From positions 1 to 64,000 of the forward strand of contig CAWBPN010000010.1 in NCBI GenBank assembly GCA_963790715.1: a stretch of 64,000 nucleotides of DNA, written 5' to 3'. The notes beneath the pieces were generated by a model. That model was not told the origin of the DNA. It did no database searches and saw nothing but the letters and a program-made list of their open reading frames with translations. Shown one piece after another: positions 20,450-29,594 of this stretch. The position numbers were made by a program, and so were the translations under genes. The DNA comes from DCFW01 sp963790715. GTDB taxonomy: Bacteria; Bacteroidota; Bacteroidia; Bacteroidales; Bacteroidaceae. Positions within the stretch are counted from its first letter, which is position 1. Every line of letters starts with the position of its first letter.

Positions 20450-21887
20450 TTTTGTAAAGTCATTAGACTGGGTTACTATAGCAATTTATTTGGTTTTGGT
20501 TATATGCGGATGGTTTAGTGTGACCGGTGCCAGTTACAATTACGGCGATACCGATTTCTTTTCCTTTGCCACTCGTAGCGGTAAACAGATGATATGGATA
20601 TTTTGTTCATTTGGAATAGGTTTCATACTGCTCATGCTTGATGACCGTCTTTATGATATGCTTGCCTATGTGGCTTATATAGGTATGGTTTTGTTATTGA
20701 TCGCAACTATATTTCTTTCTCATGATATTAAAGGATCACATTCATGGCTGACGTTTGGACCAGTAAGCTTGCAGCCGGCTGAGTTTGCCAAGTGTGCTAC
20801 GGCGTTGGCACTTGCCAAGTTTATGAATTCGTATTCTTTCAACATGAAGCGCACGCGTGACATGTTTCTTGCCATGGGATTGATATTCTTGCCAATGCTT
20901 GTCATAATCGGAGAAAATGAGACAGGTTCATCTCTGGTATATTTGGCCTTTTTCTTTATGCTTTATCGCGAAGGTATGCCAGGAGCTATATTGTTTTTTG
21001 GTCTGTGTGCCATTGTTTTCTTCATTGTTGCCATACGCTTTGCAGATGTCATGTTGTTTAATACGCCTACACCTGTAGGTAGTTTTGCCGTATTATTGAT
21101 GATAATGATTTTTGCGGCAGGCATGATATGGGTTTATTTCAAGCGGTTTGCGCCAGTGAGGAATATTCTTGGAATAGGATTGCTTGTTACGCTCGTCTCA
21201 TTTCTGATTTCAAACTATGTCATACCGTTCAATATAATATGGGTCATGTTAGTGATGTGTATTGTAATGGTCGGTTATTTGTTTTACTTGTGGCTTTCGG
21301 AGCGAGAGGGCAATTATTTAATGATTGCCATATTTGCGGCTGTTTCCGTAGCGTTCCTTTTTTCCAGCAATTATGTTTTCAACAGTGTGCTTGAGCCTCA
21401 CCAGCAGGTACGTATTAAAGTCGTGTTGGGAATGGAGCAGGATTTGACCGGCGCAGGTTACAATGTAAACCAATCGAAAATAGCAATCGGCTCAGGAGGA
21501 TTGACAGGTAAAGGTTTCCTCAACGGCACACAGACAAAATTGAAATATGTACCTGAGCAGGATACCGACTTTATATTTTGTACCGTAGGTGAGGAACAAG
21601 GATTCAGAGGTTCGGCTTTTGTTATTATTTTATATGCCGCATTTATTATAAGGCTTGTCATAATCTCAGAGCGACAGTACTCAACGTTCGGGCGAGTCTA
21701 CGGCTATTGTTGTGCCAGTATATTCTTTGTCCATTTATTGATAAATGTCGGTATGGTGTTGGGATTGACGCCGGTTATTGGTATTCCGCTCCCATTCTTC
21801 AGTTACGGCGGTTCGTCATTATGGGGATTTACTATTTTATTATTTATTTTCCTTCGTATTGACGCGGCGCGGAAGTGGAAAGTTTAA
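20430..21887 (+). CDS. rodA: Rod-shape SEDS glycosyltransferase RodA
   Basis: RodA polymerises lipid II into glycan strands together with PBP2. The 485-residue protein has about ten membrane helices and SEDS family motifs such as SHSWLTFGPVSLQPAEFAK (near 104), QSKIAIGSGGLTGKGFLNGTQ (near 350) and TPVIGIPLPFFSYGGSS near the C-terminus. It is longer than E. coli RodA (370) because of extra hydrophobic segments in the middle, which is common in Bacteroidota. It ends the operon; its last 44 bases overlap the convergent gldH. Confidence 0.95.
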   Translation: METKRNSFVKSLDWVTIAIYLVLVICGWFSVTGASYNYGDTDFFSFATRSGKQMIWIFCSFGIGFILLMLDDRLYDMLAYVAYIGMVLLLIATIFLSHDIKGSHSWLTFGPVSLQPAEFAKCATALALAKFMNSYSFNMKRTRDMFLAMGLIFLPMLVIIGENETGSSLVYLAFFFMLYREGMPGAILFFGLCAIVFFIVAIRFADVMLFNTPTPVGSFAVLLMIMIFAAGMIWVYFKRFAPVRNILGIGLLVTLVSFLISNYVIPFNIIWVMLVMCIVMVGYLFYLWLSEREGNYLMIAIFAAVSVAFLFSSNYVFNSVLEPHQQVRIKVVLGMEQDLTGAGYNVNQSKIAIGSGGLTGKGFLNGTQTKLKYVPEQDTDFIFCTVGEEQGFRGSAFVIILYAAFIIRLVIISERQYSTFGRVYGYCCASIFFVHLLINVGMVLGLTPVIGIPLPFFSYGGSSLWGFTILLFIFLRIDAARKWKV

Positions 21888-22371
21888 GTCCGATGTCGCT
21901 CATGCCTGTTAAGACAGGGTCACGCATAACAGGTATGATTTTAAATATAATATTTCCTTTTCTTTTCGGCAACGTCATCGAACGATAACGGTGAGTCATT
22001 TGGTAAATATTTGAAATACCGGTACCGAGCCACTCGGAGTGTCTGTTAACTTTAGTCCCGAGAACAAGCTTCAATGTATCAGTTTCAAAGCGAGTACTGT
22101 CCCTGGCATTGTTCATAACTTTCAGGTAGATGTCATTGTAAGGATAATCACCGCGGTTACGGGTTTCAACGCTAAGGAAATAATTTTGTTGTATTGAGTC
22201 GAGCTGCACATTATAAGTCAAAGTATCTTTAACCGTCCATCCGTTGTCAGGCACATGACGAAACTGGTCGTATGCCGTGTCATGTATGCAACCGTTCATT
22301 ATGAAAATTGAAGATATTATTATTGTCAGTCTCGCAAAATTATGGTTTTGGATTATTGTTCTTGTTGTCAT
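21844..22371 (-). CDS. gldH: Gliding-motility-type lipoprotein GldH
   Basis: The 175-residue protein has a lipoprotein signal with a lipobox (FIMNGC, Cys near 28) and the GldH-like sequence YDQFRHVPDNGWTVKDTLTYNV. GldH is needed for gliding in Flavobacterium but is widely kept in non-gliding Bacteroidales, where its role is unclear. It is the last gene of metF-holB-ricT-gldH. Its start lies 32 bases inside ricT, and its 3' end overlaps rodA by 44 bases on the other strand, which is unusually tight packing. Confidence 0.85.
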   Translation of the reverse strand: MTTRTIIQNHNFARLTIIISSIFIMNGCIHDTAYDQFRHVPDNGWTVKDTLTYNVQLDSIQQNYFLSVETRNRGDYPYNDIYLKVMNNARDSTRFETDTLKLVLGTKVNRHSEWLGTGISNIYQMTHRYRSMTLPKRKGNIIFKIIPVMRDPVLTGMSDIGLKLSTSAPRQYEGK

Positions 22372-23482
22372 TAACGTATCTGTTGTTATTATTTGGCTTT
22401 CTCCTTTTGTTCCGGTTGCCTCTGCGTTTGTCGAAACGTGTAAGACTGTCCTGTTCTACCAAGTCAACTGCTTTATCTTGTTTTTCGTGCTCTACCTGAG
22501 TTTTCAACGAATCCGGTTTCTTGCCGTTTTTGTTCATTTCAATAAAATCAAAAGCTTTTTCCCTGTCGATGGTGACAGCGTTGGCCGCGAAGTTCCTGTC
22601 TGTGGAGTAAGTTATTGTTCCGGCTAGAATATCGGCTTTAAAGAAATAGTAAGTGCTGTCTTTCGTCTCTATTTCAATCTCGCGTGAAGGCAATTTCTTC
22701 ATTGACTCAACGTAGCAATCCACTTCATAGTTGAGGCAGCATTTAAGCTTTGCACATTCACCGGCCAATTTCTGTGGATTCAGCGATATATCCTGAATTC
22801 TTGCAGCATTTGTCGATACCGAAACAAAACTTTTCATCCACGTGCTACAGCAAAGTTCGCGTCCGCAAGGACCTATACCTCCGATGCGTCCTGCCTCCTG
22901 GCGTGCACCGATTTGCTTCATTTCTATTCTTATATGAAATGCTTCTGCCAATACGCGTATCAATTGTCGAAAGTCCACACGCCCGTCGGCAATATAGTAG
23001 AAAATGGCCTTGTTGCCATCTCCCTGATACTCAACATCGCTTATCTTCATTTCCAGTTTCAGGTCTTTTGCTATTTGCCTTGTACGCATCATTGTATCGT
23101 TTTCCTTAGCTCTGGATTCATTAAATTTATCAATATCCACAGGACGAGCCTTACGATAAATGCGTTTTATCTCGATGTCAGGCCGCAGGTTGGCACGCTT
23201 CATTTGCATTTCCACTAAGCTGCCCGTAAGGGTTATAGTACCGATGTCGTGTCCCGGAGACGATTCAACGGCCACCACGTCACCTTTTTGTAAATCCAAA
23301 TGGTTACTGTTGATGTAGTATCCTTTTCGCGTATTTTTAAATTGCACCTCAACCATGTCAGAGTAGCTGCGATTGTCAGGAACATCTGCCAGCCAGTCAT
23401 ATGTGTTGAGTTTGTTATCTTGTCGCTGACAACCCTTGCATGAGAACTGTCCGCTACCGTTTGATTGTATAAAATCTTTCAT
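22340..23482 (-). CDS. ricT: RicT/YaaT-type PSP1 domain protein
   Basis: In Bacillus RicT (YaaT) is part of an iron-sulfur-containing complex that promotes mRNA processing. The 380-residue protein has the PSP1 core with the cysteine motifs GIGPCGRELCCS and CAKLKCCLNYEVDCY, plus an N-terminal CKGC pair. The last 50 residues are a low-complexity Arg/Asn tail (RRGNRNKRRKPNNNN) that looks disordered and could bind RNA. It lies between holB and gldH, a conserved order in Bacteroidota. Confidence 0.88.
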   Translation of the reverse strand: MKDFIQSNGSGQFSCKGCQRQDNKLNTYDWLADVPDNRSYSDMVEVQFKNTRKGYYINSNHLDLQKGDVVAVESSPGHDIGTITLTGSLVEMQMKRANLRPDIEIKRIYRKARPVDIDKFNESRAKENDTMMRTRQIAKDLKLEMKISDVEYQGDGNKAIFYYIADGRVDFRQLIRVLAEAFHIRIEMKQIGARQEAGRIGGIGPCGRELCCSTWMKSFVSVSTNAARIQDISLNPQKLAGECAKLKCCLNYEVDCYVESMKKLPSREIEIETKDSTYYFFKADILAGTITYSTDRNFAANAVTIDREKAFDFIEMNKNGKKPDSLKTQVEHEKQDKAVDLVEQDSLTRFDKRRGNRNKRRKPNNNNRYVNDNKNNNPKP

Positions 23483-23492
23483 CTAAAATCAA

Positions 23493-24614
23493 TTAATGTT
23501 TTAATAGCATAATAGTTTTCAGAACAAAGTCAAAGAAAACCATTTTTGCGTTAACGTTTTGTATAATATGTTGTTCTGCCAAATCAAGCTCATTCATTAA
23601 GCCTATGGCATTGTATTCATTAATATATGGTGAAAATTTTATTGCAAAATTTCTTTCTTTGGCATTCATATAAACCAAATCTTTATTATGAAAATTGTTT
23701 ATAAAGTTTTCACGCACCATGTGTTGGGCGTATTCCAAAAAGTCTTTTTGCTTTTCACGTCCTATGGCAGCCAATTTCTCACTCCATCCTTTTAAGTACT
23801 TTATGTTGCGCATGTACGATAGTCGCATCAGTTCCATAAAAAAAGTGAGATTTTGTTGATCGGTTTCGCTGTTTGTTATTGTTTCAATAGCCTTCAGCAT
23901 ATTGCCGTTAGCCAAATGAGCCACGTCGGCGGCGTCTTTCTCGCCAAGTTGCCATTTGTTGTGAAGAGTCTCTGCAATATCTTTCTCCGATATAGGCGGT
24001 ATTTGAATGTTTTGCGTACGGCTTTTTATCGTTTGCAATATGTTTTCCGGGTTATCCGACACCATGATGAAAACAGTTTTCAAAGGCGGTTCTTCAAGAA
24101 TCTTAAGGATTTTGTTTTCAGTCTCTTCACGCATTTTTTCCGGCATCCATACAATCATCACCTTGTAGCCGTTTTCGCTACTTTTTAGGCTGAGCTTGCG
24201 GATTATATCGTCGCTTTCTTTTGCAAATATGCCGGGTTGCGAATTGCCTACTTTCAGCTTGTCCGACCATTTGTCTAGGGAAGGGTAAGTCGTTTCAAGC
24301 AGAAATTCGCGCCATTCCTTTATGTAGTCGTCACTTATCGTGTCTTTGTCTTTCTTTAGGACAGGGAACACGAAGTGCAAGTCGGGATGAACCAATTTAT
24401 CCATTTGGCGACATGAAGGGCATGTGCCGCAAGCATCATCCCCGTTGGGATTTTGGCAAAGCAGCAATCGTGCAAAAGCAAGAGCCAATGCCATCTTGCC
24501 GGTACCTTCAGGCCCGTACAGCAATAAGGCATTCGGAATTCTCTTTTCATCAAATTCCTTCAGAAGCTTTTGCTTTGTTTCTTCTTGTCCTGTTATATAT
24601 TGGAATTGGAACAT
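23493..24614 (-). CDS. holB: DNA polymerase III delta' subunit
   Basis: This is the clamp-loader delta' subunit. The 373-residue protein has a P-loop GPEGTGKM (34-41), a zinc module with C53, C62, C65 and C68, and the segment ENKILKILEEPP, typical of the delta'/gamma family. It is separated from metF by 4 bases and from ricT by 10 bases, so all are one transcript. Confidence 0.92.
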   Translation of the reverse strand: MFQFQYITGQEETKQKLLKEFDEKRIPNALLLYGPEGTGKMALALAFARLLLCQNPNGDDACGTCPSCRQMDKLVHPDLHFVFPVLKKDKDTISDDYIKEWREFLLETTYPSLDKWSDKLKVGNSQPGIFAKESDDIIRKLSLKSSENGYKVMIVWMPEKMREETENKILKILEEPPLKTVFIMVSDNPENILQTIKSRTQNIQIPPISEKDIAETLHNKWQLGEKDAADVAHLANGNMLKAIETITNSETDQQNLTFFMELMRLSYMRNIKYLKGWSEKLAAIGREKQKDFLEYAQHMVRENFINNFHNKDLVYMNAKERNFAIKFSPYINEYNAIGLMNELDLAEQHIIQNVNAKMVFFDFVLKTIMLLKH

Positions 24615-24618
24615 TATT

Positions 24619-25572
24619 TCAATAAACTTGTTTCGCTATTTTTTTTATGCTATCTGTTGCCCCTAATGAGTAAAAATGAATTCCCGGTACACCGTGGGCA
24701 ATCAAATCTTTGCATTGTTTTACGCCCCATTCGATGCCAAGTTCTTTTATCTCTTTATCGCTTTGGCATTTATCCGCCTCGTCAGTCAAATCTTCAGGCA
24801 GGTCTATTTTGAATGTCTTCGGCAATATGCTCAATTGCGACAGTTTGCTTAACGGTTTAAGACCTGGAATAATAGGCACGTTAATGCCTTCTTTCCTCAC
24901 ACGCTCAACGAAATCGTAATATTTCCAATTGTCATAAAACATTTGTGTGACGGCATATTGGGCACCCGCTTCGACTTTCTTTTTTAGCCAATGCAAATCT
25001 TTTTCCATGTTTGGTGCCTCTTCATGTTTTTCAGGATAGCAGGCAACGCCGTATGTAAAAGGGGTTACATTCCATTTCATACGTTCTTTATCCACAAAAA
25101 CACCGTTGTTGAAATCGTTAATCTGTTTTTGCAATTCAATGGCGTTGGCATTTCCGTCTTTCATCGGAGTGAATCGCGGTTCGTCTTTTGCCTTGTCGCC
25201 ACGCAGAACCAACAGGTCGGTGATTCCGAGAAATTGCAAATCTATCAGCAGGTATTCGGTTTCTTCGCGTGTGAATCCTCCGCACAGTATATGAGGAACA
25301 ACATCTACATTGAACTTATGTTTTATTGCAGCTGCCACTGCCACCGTTCCGGGGCGAGTGCGAACGGAATAACGTTTATAGTTGCCGTCAGACAGTTCTT
25401 TATAAACTATTTCGCTTCTTCGTGAGGTGATATTGATAAACTTGGGGTTGAATTCCATAAGGTTTTCAATATTGTCATATAGTTTATCAATGCCAGATCC
25501 TTTTAGCGGAGGCACTATTTCGAAAGAAAAGATCGGTTTATCACTCTGTTTTATATAATCAAGAATGGCCAT
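24619..25572 (-). CDS. metF: 5,10-methylenetetrahydrofolate reductase
   Basis: MetF makes 5-methyl-THF for methionine synthesis. The 317-residue protein forms the single TIM-barrel domain of bacterial MetF, with FEIVPPLKGSG near the N-terminus, the conserved ITSRR segment, GGFTREETEYLLIDLQFLGI, LRGDKAKD and the FYDNWKYYDFV stretch. It leads the metF-holB-ricT-gldH operon. The likely promoter box TACATTTG (25605-25598) lies inside the 3' end of the MATE remnant. Confidence 0.95.
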   Translation of the reverse strand: MAILDYIKQSDKPIFSFEIVPPLKGSGIDKLYDNIENLMEFNPKFINITSRRSEIVYKELSDGNYKRYSVRTRPGTVAVAAAIKHKFNVDVVPHILCGGFTREETEYLLIDLQFLGITDLLVLRGDKAKDEPRFTPMKDGNANAIELQKQINDFNNGVFVDKERMKWNVTPFTYGVACYPEKHEEAPNMEKDLHWLKKKVEAGAQYAVTQMFYDNWKYYDFVERVRKEGINVPIIPGLKPLSKLSQLSILPKTFKIDLPEDLTDEADKCQSDKEIKELGIEWGVKQCKDLIAHGVPGIHFYSLGATDSIKKIAKQVY

Positions 25573-25587
25573 TGCAAGTCTAATTAT

Positions 25588-25893
25588 TCATTTTATGCAA
25601 ATGTATAAATTATTTTGAGAATAATTAGCATTTTTGTGATTTATCTGCATTACTAAACCAATACGCAGAGCTTTTTCCATGTTTTTGAAAACAGAGGTAC
25701 TTAGTATGCAAGCATTATTATCTAACCGATGAGGCACGCTATTGCCACACCTTTCAGTTTGAAAATCGGTGCCAACATGTATGCAGCCACTGTTATATGT
25801 AAGTTGGAAAAGACTCCCCAATATCAACGGTACGGCAAATTTGATAATGTGCGGCGTGGCAGGCCCCACCGTCATGTCTACAACTTTATTCAT
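25588..25893 (-). pseudogene. MATE transporter remnant
   Basis: The first 34 residues (MNKVVDMTVGPATPHIIKFA and onward to LTYN) are a clear MATE-family N-terminus. After that the frame reads nonsense, but the neighbouring frame encodes a piece resembling an internal MATE helix pair (VAAYMLAPIFKLKGVAIACL). So an internal deletion with a frameshift has removed almost all of a gene that should be about 440 residues. An intact but different MATE gene lies 1.3 kb away at 27206. The remnant now carries the metF promoter. Confidence 0.8.
25598..25605 (-). promoter_or_regulatory. -7 box for metF
   Basis: The minus strand reads TACATTTG, 26 bases before the metF ATG, inside the MATE remnant. Confidence 0.5.
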
Positions 25894-25922
25894 CTTTTTG
25901 CCCTAAAAAAAGACTTTAGTTC

Positions 25923-27113
25923 TTATATACCTAAAGTCTTTTTACATCTATCCATTTCGGAGGCATTACCTATGTGTTTACCTTCGTCATCCGATATTTT
26001 TATACAATTTTTCCATTCGGTTGATTCTGTTATCTTCACCTTGAAAAGTTTGATTACAATGTTACTTGGTTCAATCTTTTTGTGAGTGCTTTTGTCTTCG
26101 ACGTCACAGGTCAAAAATGTACCGATGCCCATCGAAAGCAATACTTTATCTTTTGCAAAATCATTTATTTCCTTTATATACTCCAAGCTGTCCAATGCAT
26201 TCGAATATACTATAGTTTTGGAATGCGGGTCGATGCGCAGTTGCCTGTAGCGCGCAATTACTTTCTTGGTATTTTCAATTTCATCACCCGAATCAAGCCT
26301 TACACCGTCAAACAATTTTGCGTGTTGTTTTGAAAAGTTGTGCAGAAATACGTCTGTCGTGAACGTGTCGCAAAGGTATATCCCCAAATCACCCTTGAAC
26401 ACATCCTGCCACATTTCCATAGCCAGAAAGTTGGCTTGCTCGTAACCGTACAGAGCTGCTATTGAACTGATTACCTGATGTGACATGGTGCCTATAGGTG
26501 TCAGTCCGTACTTCATGGCAAAGTACACATTGCTTGTCCCCACGAAGTTGGAAGTGTGGGCATCTGCAAATTGCTTGATGACTATTTCCTGGATTTCCTT
26601 TGAATATCTGCGGCGCGTACCGAATTCTGATATTTTTATATTATTGTCGGCAAAGAATTTCACTTTTTTGCCATTGTTCTCCAATAATGCCTTGGTATCC
26701 GGTTTTGACGATAAATGTTTATGGTACAGTTCCGAAATTATTGCCAGTACCGGCACTTCCCAGAACACCGTACGATATAGCGGTCCTTCAATCGTCACAT
26801 CCAAATGTCCCTCTTTATCCTGTATCACCTTCACTTCCGACGGGTCAAAACGAAATCCTCTTAAAAAGTCGGTGTAGAAAGGAGGCAGAAAGTAGCATTT
26901 ATTTTGTATGTAATTTATTTCTTCGTCTGTTATTTTAATGTTTGCCATTTGCTTCACCTCGTACATTACTTCATCGCTGAATCCCTTGGGATAGACCGTA
27001 CTGTTTCTGTCGACAAATTTATATTGTCCCACGGCGCGCGGCAGTTTCTGCATATAGAAGTAATTTACCGAAAAGCTGTACAAATCGTTATCTGTGATAT
27101 GCGTAATAATCAT
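25923..27113 (-). CDS. pncB: Nicotinate phosphoribosyltransferase
   Basis: PncB converts nicotinate plus PRPP to nicotinate mononucleotide in NAD salvage. The 396-residue protein has the N-terminal segment LYSFSVNYFYMQ, the stretch FGTRRRYS, the regulatory phospho-histidine context GTMSHQ near residue 212, and the RLDSGDE and SNALDS segments. A TAACTTTG box lies at 27144-27137. The gene is monocistronic and divergent from the MATE gene. Confidence 0.95.
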   Translation of the reverse strand: MIITHITDNDLYSFSVNYFYMQKLPRAVGQYKFVDRNSTVYPKGFSDEVMYEVKQMANIKITDEEINYIQNKCYFLPPFYTDFLRGFRFDPSEVKVIQDKEGHLDVTIEGPLYRTVFWEVPVLAIISELYHKHLSSKPDTKALLENNGKKVKFFADNNIKISEFGTRRRYSKEIQEIVIKQFADAHTSNFVGTSNVYFAMKYGLTPIGTMSHQVISSIAALYGYEQANFLAMEMWQDVFKGDLGIYLCDTFTTDVFLHNFSKQHAKLFDGVRLDSGDEIENTKKVIARYRQLRIDPHSKTIVYSNALDSLEYIKEINDFAKDKVLLSMGIGTFLTCDVEDKSTHKKIEPSNIVIKLFKVKITESTEWKNCIKISDDEGKHIGNASEMDRCKKTLGI

Positions 27114-27136
27114 TTTGCTGTTGATTAAATTGCGTG

Positions 27137-27176
27137 CAAAGTTACATCAAATTTTTTTATAGTGTGTATATTTGTA
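27137..27176. promoter_or_regulatory. Divergent -7 boxes for pncB (minus) and the MATE gene (plus)
   Basis: TAACTTTG on the minus strand (27144-27137) lies 23 bases before pncB. TATATTTG on the plus strand (27169-27176) lies 29 bases before the MATE start. Confidence 0.55.
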
Positions 27177-27205
27177 CTCAATATAAATAAAAAGATTCTC
27201 AGGAT

Positions 27206-28495
27206 ATGAATGAAAAGATTCTCCGAATAGCCGTTCCGTCGGTTATATCCAATATAACCGTACCACTGTTGGGGTTGGTGGATATAGCCATAGCCGGGCA
27301 TTTGGGATCAACGGCTTACATCGGCGCCATAGCAGTTGGCAGCATGCTTTTCGACATGATATATTGGGCTTTTGGCTTTTTGCGAATGGGTACCAGCGGC
27401 ATGACGTCGCAACCTCTCGGGCGACGCGATTTCCCCGAAATATCTCGTACGTTGATACGTTCGTTAGGGGTTGGACTATTTATCGGATTGTTGATACTGG
27501 TATTGCAGCGCCCCATAGAATACGTAGCATTTTATTTCATATCCCCAAGTCCCGAAGTGCATCATTGGGCATCGGTTTATTTCCGCATTTGCATTTGGGG
27601 AGCGCCGGCAGTGTTGTGCCTGTACGGATTCAACGGTTGGTTCATCGGCATGCAAAATTCGCGTATACCGATGATTGTGGCTGTGGTGCAGAACATTGCA
27701 AACATCATTTTCAGTCTGTGCTTCGTCTACATTTTCGGAATGGAAGTAGACGGTGTGGCATGGGGGATGCTGATAGCCCAATACATAGGAATATTCTTGT
27801 CGATAGGATGTTTTATGTGGTTTTATCTCAGGCATCTGCCTACGGTATCTATCAAAGGCTGTTTCCGCAAGGATAAGATGCGAACCTTTTTCTTTGTTAA
27901 TCGTGATATATTTTTGCGAACTCTTTGTTTGTTGGGAGTGACGTTGTTTTTTACCTCGGTAGGGGCGCGCCAGGGAGATGTGATGTTGGCAGTGAACACA
28001 TTGCTTATGCAGCTCTTTACGCTGTTTTCTTATCTGCTTGACGGCTTTTCAAATGCCGGCGAAGCATTGACCGGCAAGTATGTAGGTGCAGGCAATGTGG
28101 AAATGTTGCATCGTTTCATCCGTAAGTTGTTCAAGTGGGGAGTGTGTATTGCTTTATTTTTCACCGTCGTGTACTTGTTCGGCGGGCATTTTTTGTTGCG
28201 AATCCTTACGAATAACACTCAGGTGATAGCCGCTTCCGAACCATATTTCTTTTGGACGTTGCTTATACCGCTTGCTTCATTTGTGGCATTCTTGTGGGAC
28301 GGCATTTTCATTGGAGCCACAGCCACGCGATATATGCTTTATGCCGTGCTGTTGGCGTCAGTTATGTTTTTTGTGATATATTTCTGTTTCCGTGGAATGC
28401 TTGGCAACCATGCGTTGTGGCTTGCGTTTGATTCATATCTTTTCTTGAGAGGAGTATTGCAAACAATGTTTAGGCATTCGGCAATAAAAGTGTAA
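27206..28495 (+). CDS. MATE family efflux transporter (DinF-like)
   Basis: The 429-residue inner-membrane protein has twelve hydrophobic segments and MATE motifs near both repeats: VPSVISNITVPLLGLVDIAIAGHLGS at the start and SYLLDGFSNAGEALTGKYVGAGN near 275. The latter pattern is typical of the DinF-like branch, which uses ion gradients to export cationic compounds. The substrate is not predictable. It is complete, unlike the remnant 1.3 kb upstream. Confidence 0.9.
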   Translation: MNEKILRIAVPSVISNITVPLLGLVDIAIAGHLGSTAYIGAIAVGSMLFDMIYWAFGFLRMGTSGMTSQPLGRRDFPEISRTLIRSLGVGLFIGLLILVLQRPIEYVAFYFISPSPEVHHWASVYFRICIWGAPAVLCLYGFNGWFIGMQNSRIPMIVAVVQNIANIIFSLCFVYIFGMEVDGVAWGMLIAQYIGIFLSIGCFMWFYLRHLPTVSIKGCFRKDKMRTFFFVNRDIFLRTLCLLGVTLFFTSVGARQGDVMLAVNTLLMQLFTLFSYLLDGFSNAGEALTGKYVGAGNVEMLHRFIRKLFKWGVCIALFFTVVYLFGGHFLLRILTNNTQVIAASEPYFFWTLLIPLASFVAFLWDGIFIGATATRYMLYAVLLASVMFFVIYFCFRGMLGNHALWLAFDSYLFLRGVLQTMFRHSAIKV

Positions 28496-28541
28496 GATTA
28501 TCTAACAACTTTATGCCTGATTTTATTCTTCCGTCCTTACA

Positions 28542-29288
28542 TTATGTTGGGTCGTAGTTGATGTCGGCTTTCTCTGCTTGACTTTTTTGAAACGGTCGTT
28601 TTATATAATATAGTTTTCCGTCTTTGCGAAAGTGCGCACCGGTTTGATGAAAATTAAAAGAAATATGTTTTTCCACACATTGCCGGCGAATGTCCATAAT
28701 CCAGTTGAAGTCGCACACACGTGCATCGGTACCAGATTCGCCACCAACAGACACATAGTCTATAGTATTGTCAAGATAAGTCGACAGATTTATAGCTTCA
28801 AGTAACGGCGCTGCTATAATCGTTTTGTGGCGAATGGGCAACTTTTTGAAGATAGGTAACCTGTAATCGGCCATTGCCTGATTTTCAACGGTACATCCAA
28901 CGATCACATTATTGTAACCATTGCCCCAGTCATCCGGAGCGACCTCGGTAAAACGGTCAATGCGCTTTGTAAAGAAGTAAAACGTCAAGTCACGCCTTTG
29001 CCGCATTATCATCCATGCATCCTTGCGCCATGCGTCGGCACGGTCAAGCAGAAAATCCGAAGTGAAGCAAGTGTACACAATACTGCCCGACGGCACTTTG
29101 AACGACCTGTCGCGCTTGCGTTGCACCGGCAACATGAAGTCGGCGTTCTTGTGCGTTTCGCTGCTGTCCACGCCTGTTCCGAACATTGCATCCTCGCGAT
29201 ATACGTAGCAATGTTTGCAGCCCGCGCTAATCTTTGTGCAGCCGTGCCAAGGATTCCAGCCAACGCTCCCGGCGGTGTCAGTTATCAT
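28542..29288 (-). CDS. DUF5131 family protein (phage Gp37/Gp68-like)
   Basis: The 248-residue protein opens with WNPWHGCTKISAGCKHCYVY and so has three cysteines at 17, 24 and 27, as in the DUF5131 family first described from mycobacteriophage Gp37/Gp68. The cysteine cluster resembles a radical-SAM-type iron-sulfur site, and the sequence VSVGGESG near residue 180 would fit an AdoMet-contact strand. Function is unknown. It is often carried by phages and mobile regions; here it borders a gene-free stretch with repeats. A TACTTTTG box lies at 29319-29312. Confidence 0.85.
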   Translation of the reverse strand: MITDTAGSVGWNPWHGCTKISAGCKHCYVYREDAMFGTGVDSSETHKNADFMLPVQRKRDRSFKVPSGSIVYTCFTSDFLLDRADAWRKDAWMIMRQRRDLTFYFFTKRIDRFTEVAPDDWGNGYNNVIVGCTVENQAMADYRLPIFKKLPIRHKTIIAAPLLEAINLSTYLDNTIDYVSVGGESGTDARVCDFNWIMDIRRQCVEKHISFNFHQTGAHFRKDGKLYYIKRPFQKSQAEKADINYDPT

Positions 29289-29311
29289 GTTTCGATTATT
29301 CTTTTACTTGA

Positions 29312-29319
29312 CAAAAGTA
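29312..29319 (-). promoter_or_regulatory. -7 box for the DUF5131 gene
   Basis: The minus strand reads TACTTTTG, 24 bases before the ATG at 29288. Confidence 0.5.
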
Positions 29320-29446
29320 AGTAAAAAAAGTCGCATTTGCCATTCTTTCATACATCCATAATGATATTAATTCTGGAATATATGAATGCAATATTGTTTA
29401 CGGATTTGCATAATAAGAGACAGCAATTGGACAGGTGAAAAATCTG

Positions 29447-29525
29447 ATGCTAAATGAAATATCAACTCATGCTAAATGAAAAATAAAAACATTTAGCATA
29501 AGAAAAAAAGTCATGCTAAATGGAA
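29447..29525. repeat. Cluster of ATGCTAAATG motifs, three direct and one inverted
   Basis: ATGCTAAATGAAA occurs at 29447 and 29469, ATGCTAAATGGAA at 29513, and the complement CATTTAGCAT at 29490-29499. The copies at 29469 and 29490 form a 10-bp hairpin with an 11-base loop. The cluster lies 160-240 bases upstream of the DUF5131 start and looks like an operator array or a structured leader. Confidence 0.6.
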
Positions 29526-29594
29526 TTTTTTTTAATGCATGGTAAAAATTTTTAGACACATCAATTAACTGTGGGGAATATTATTATACAAATC

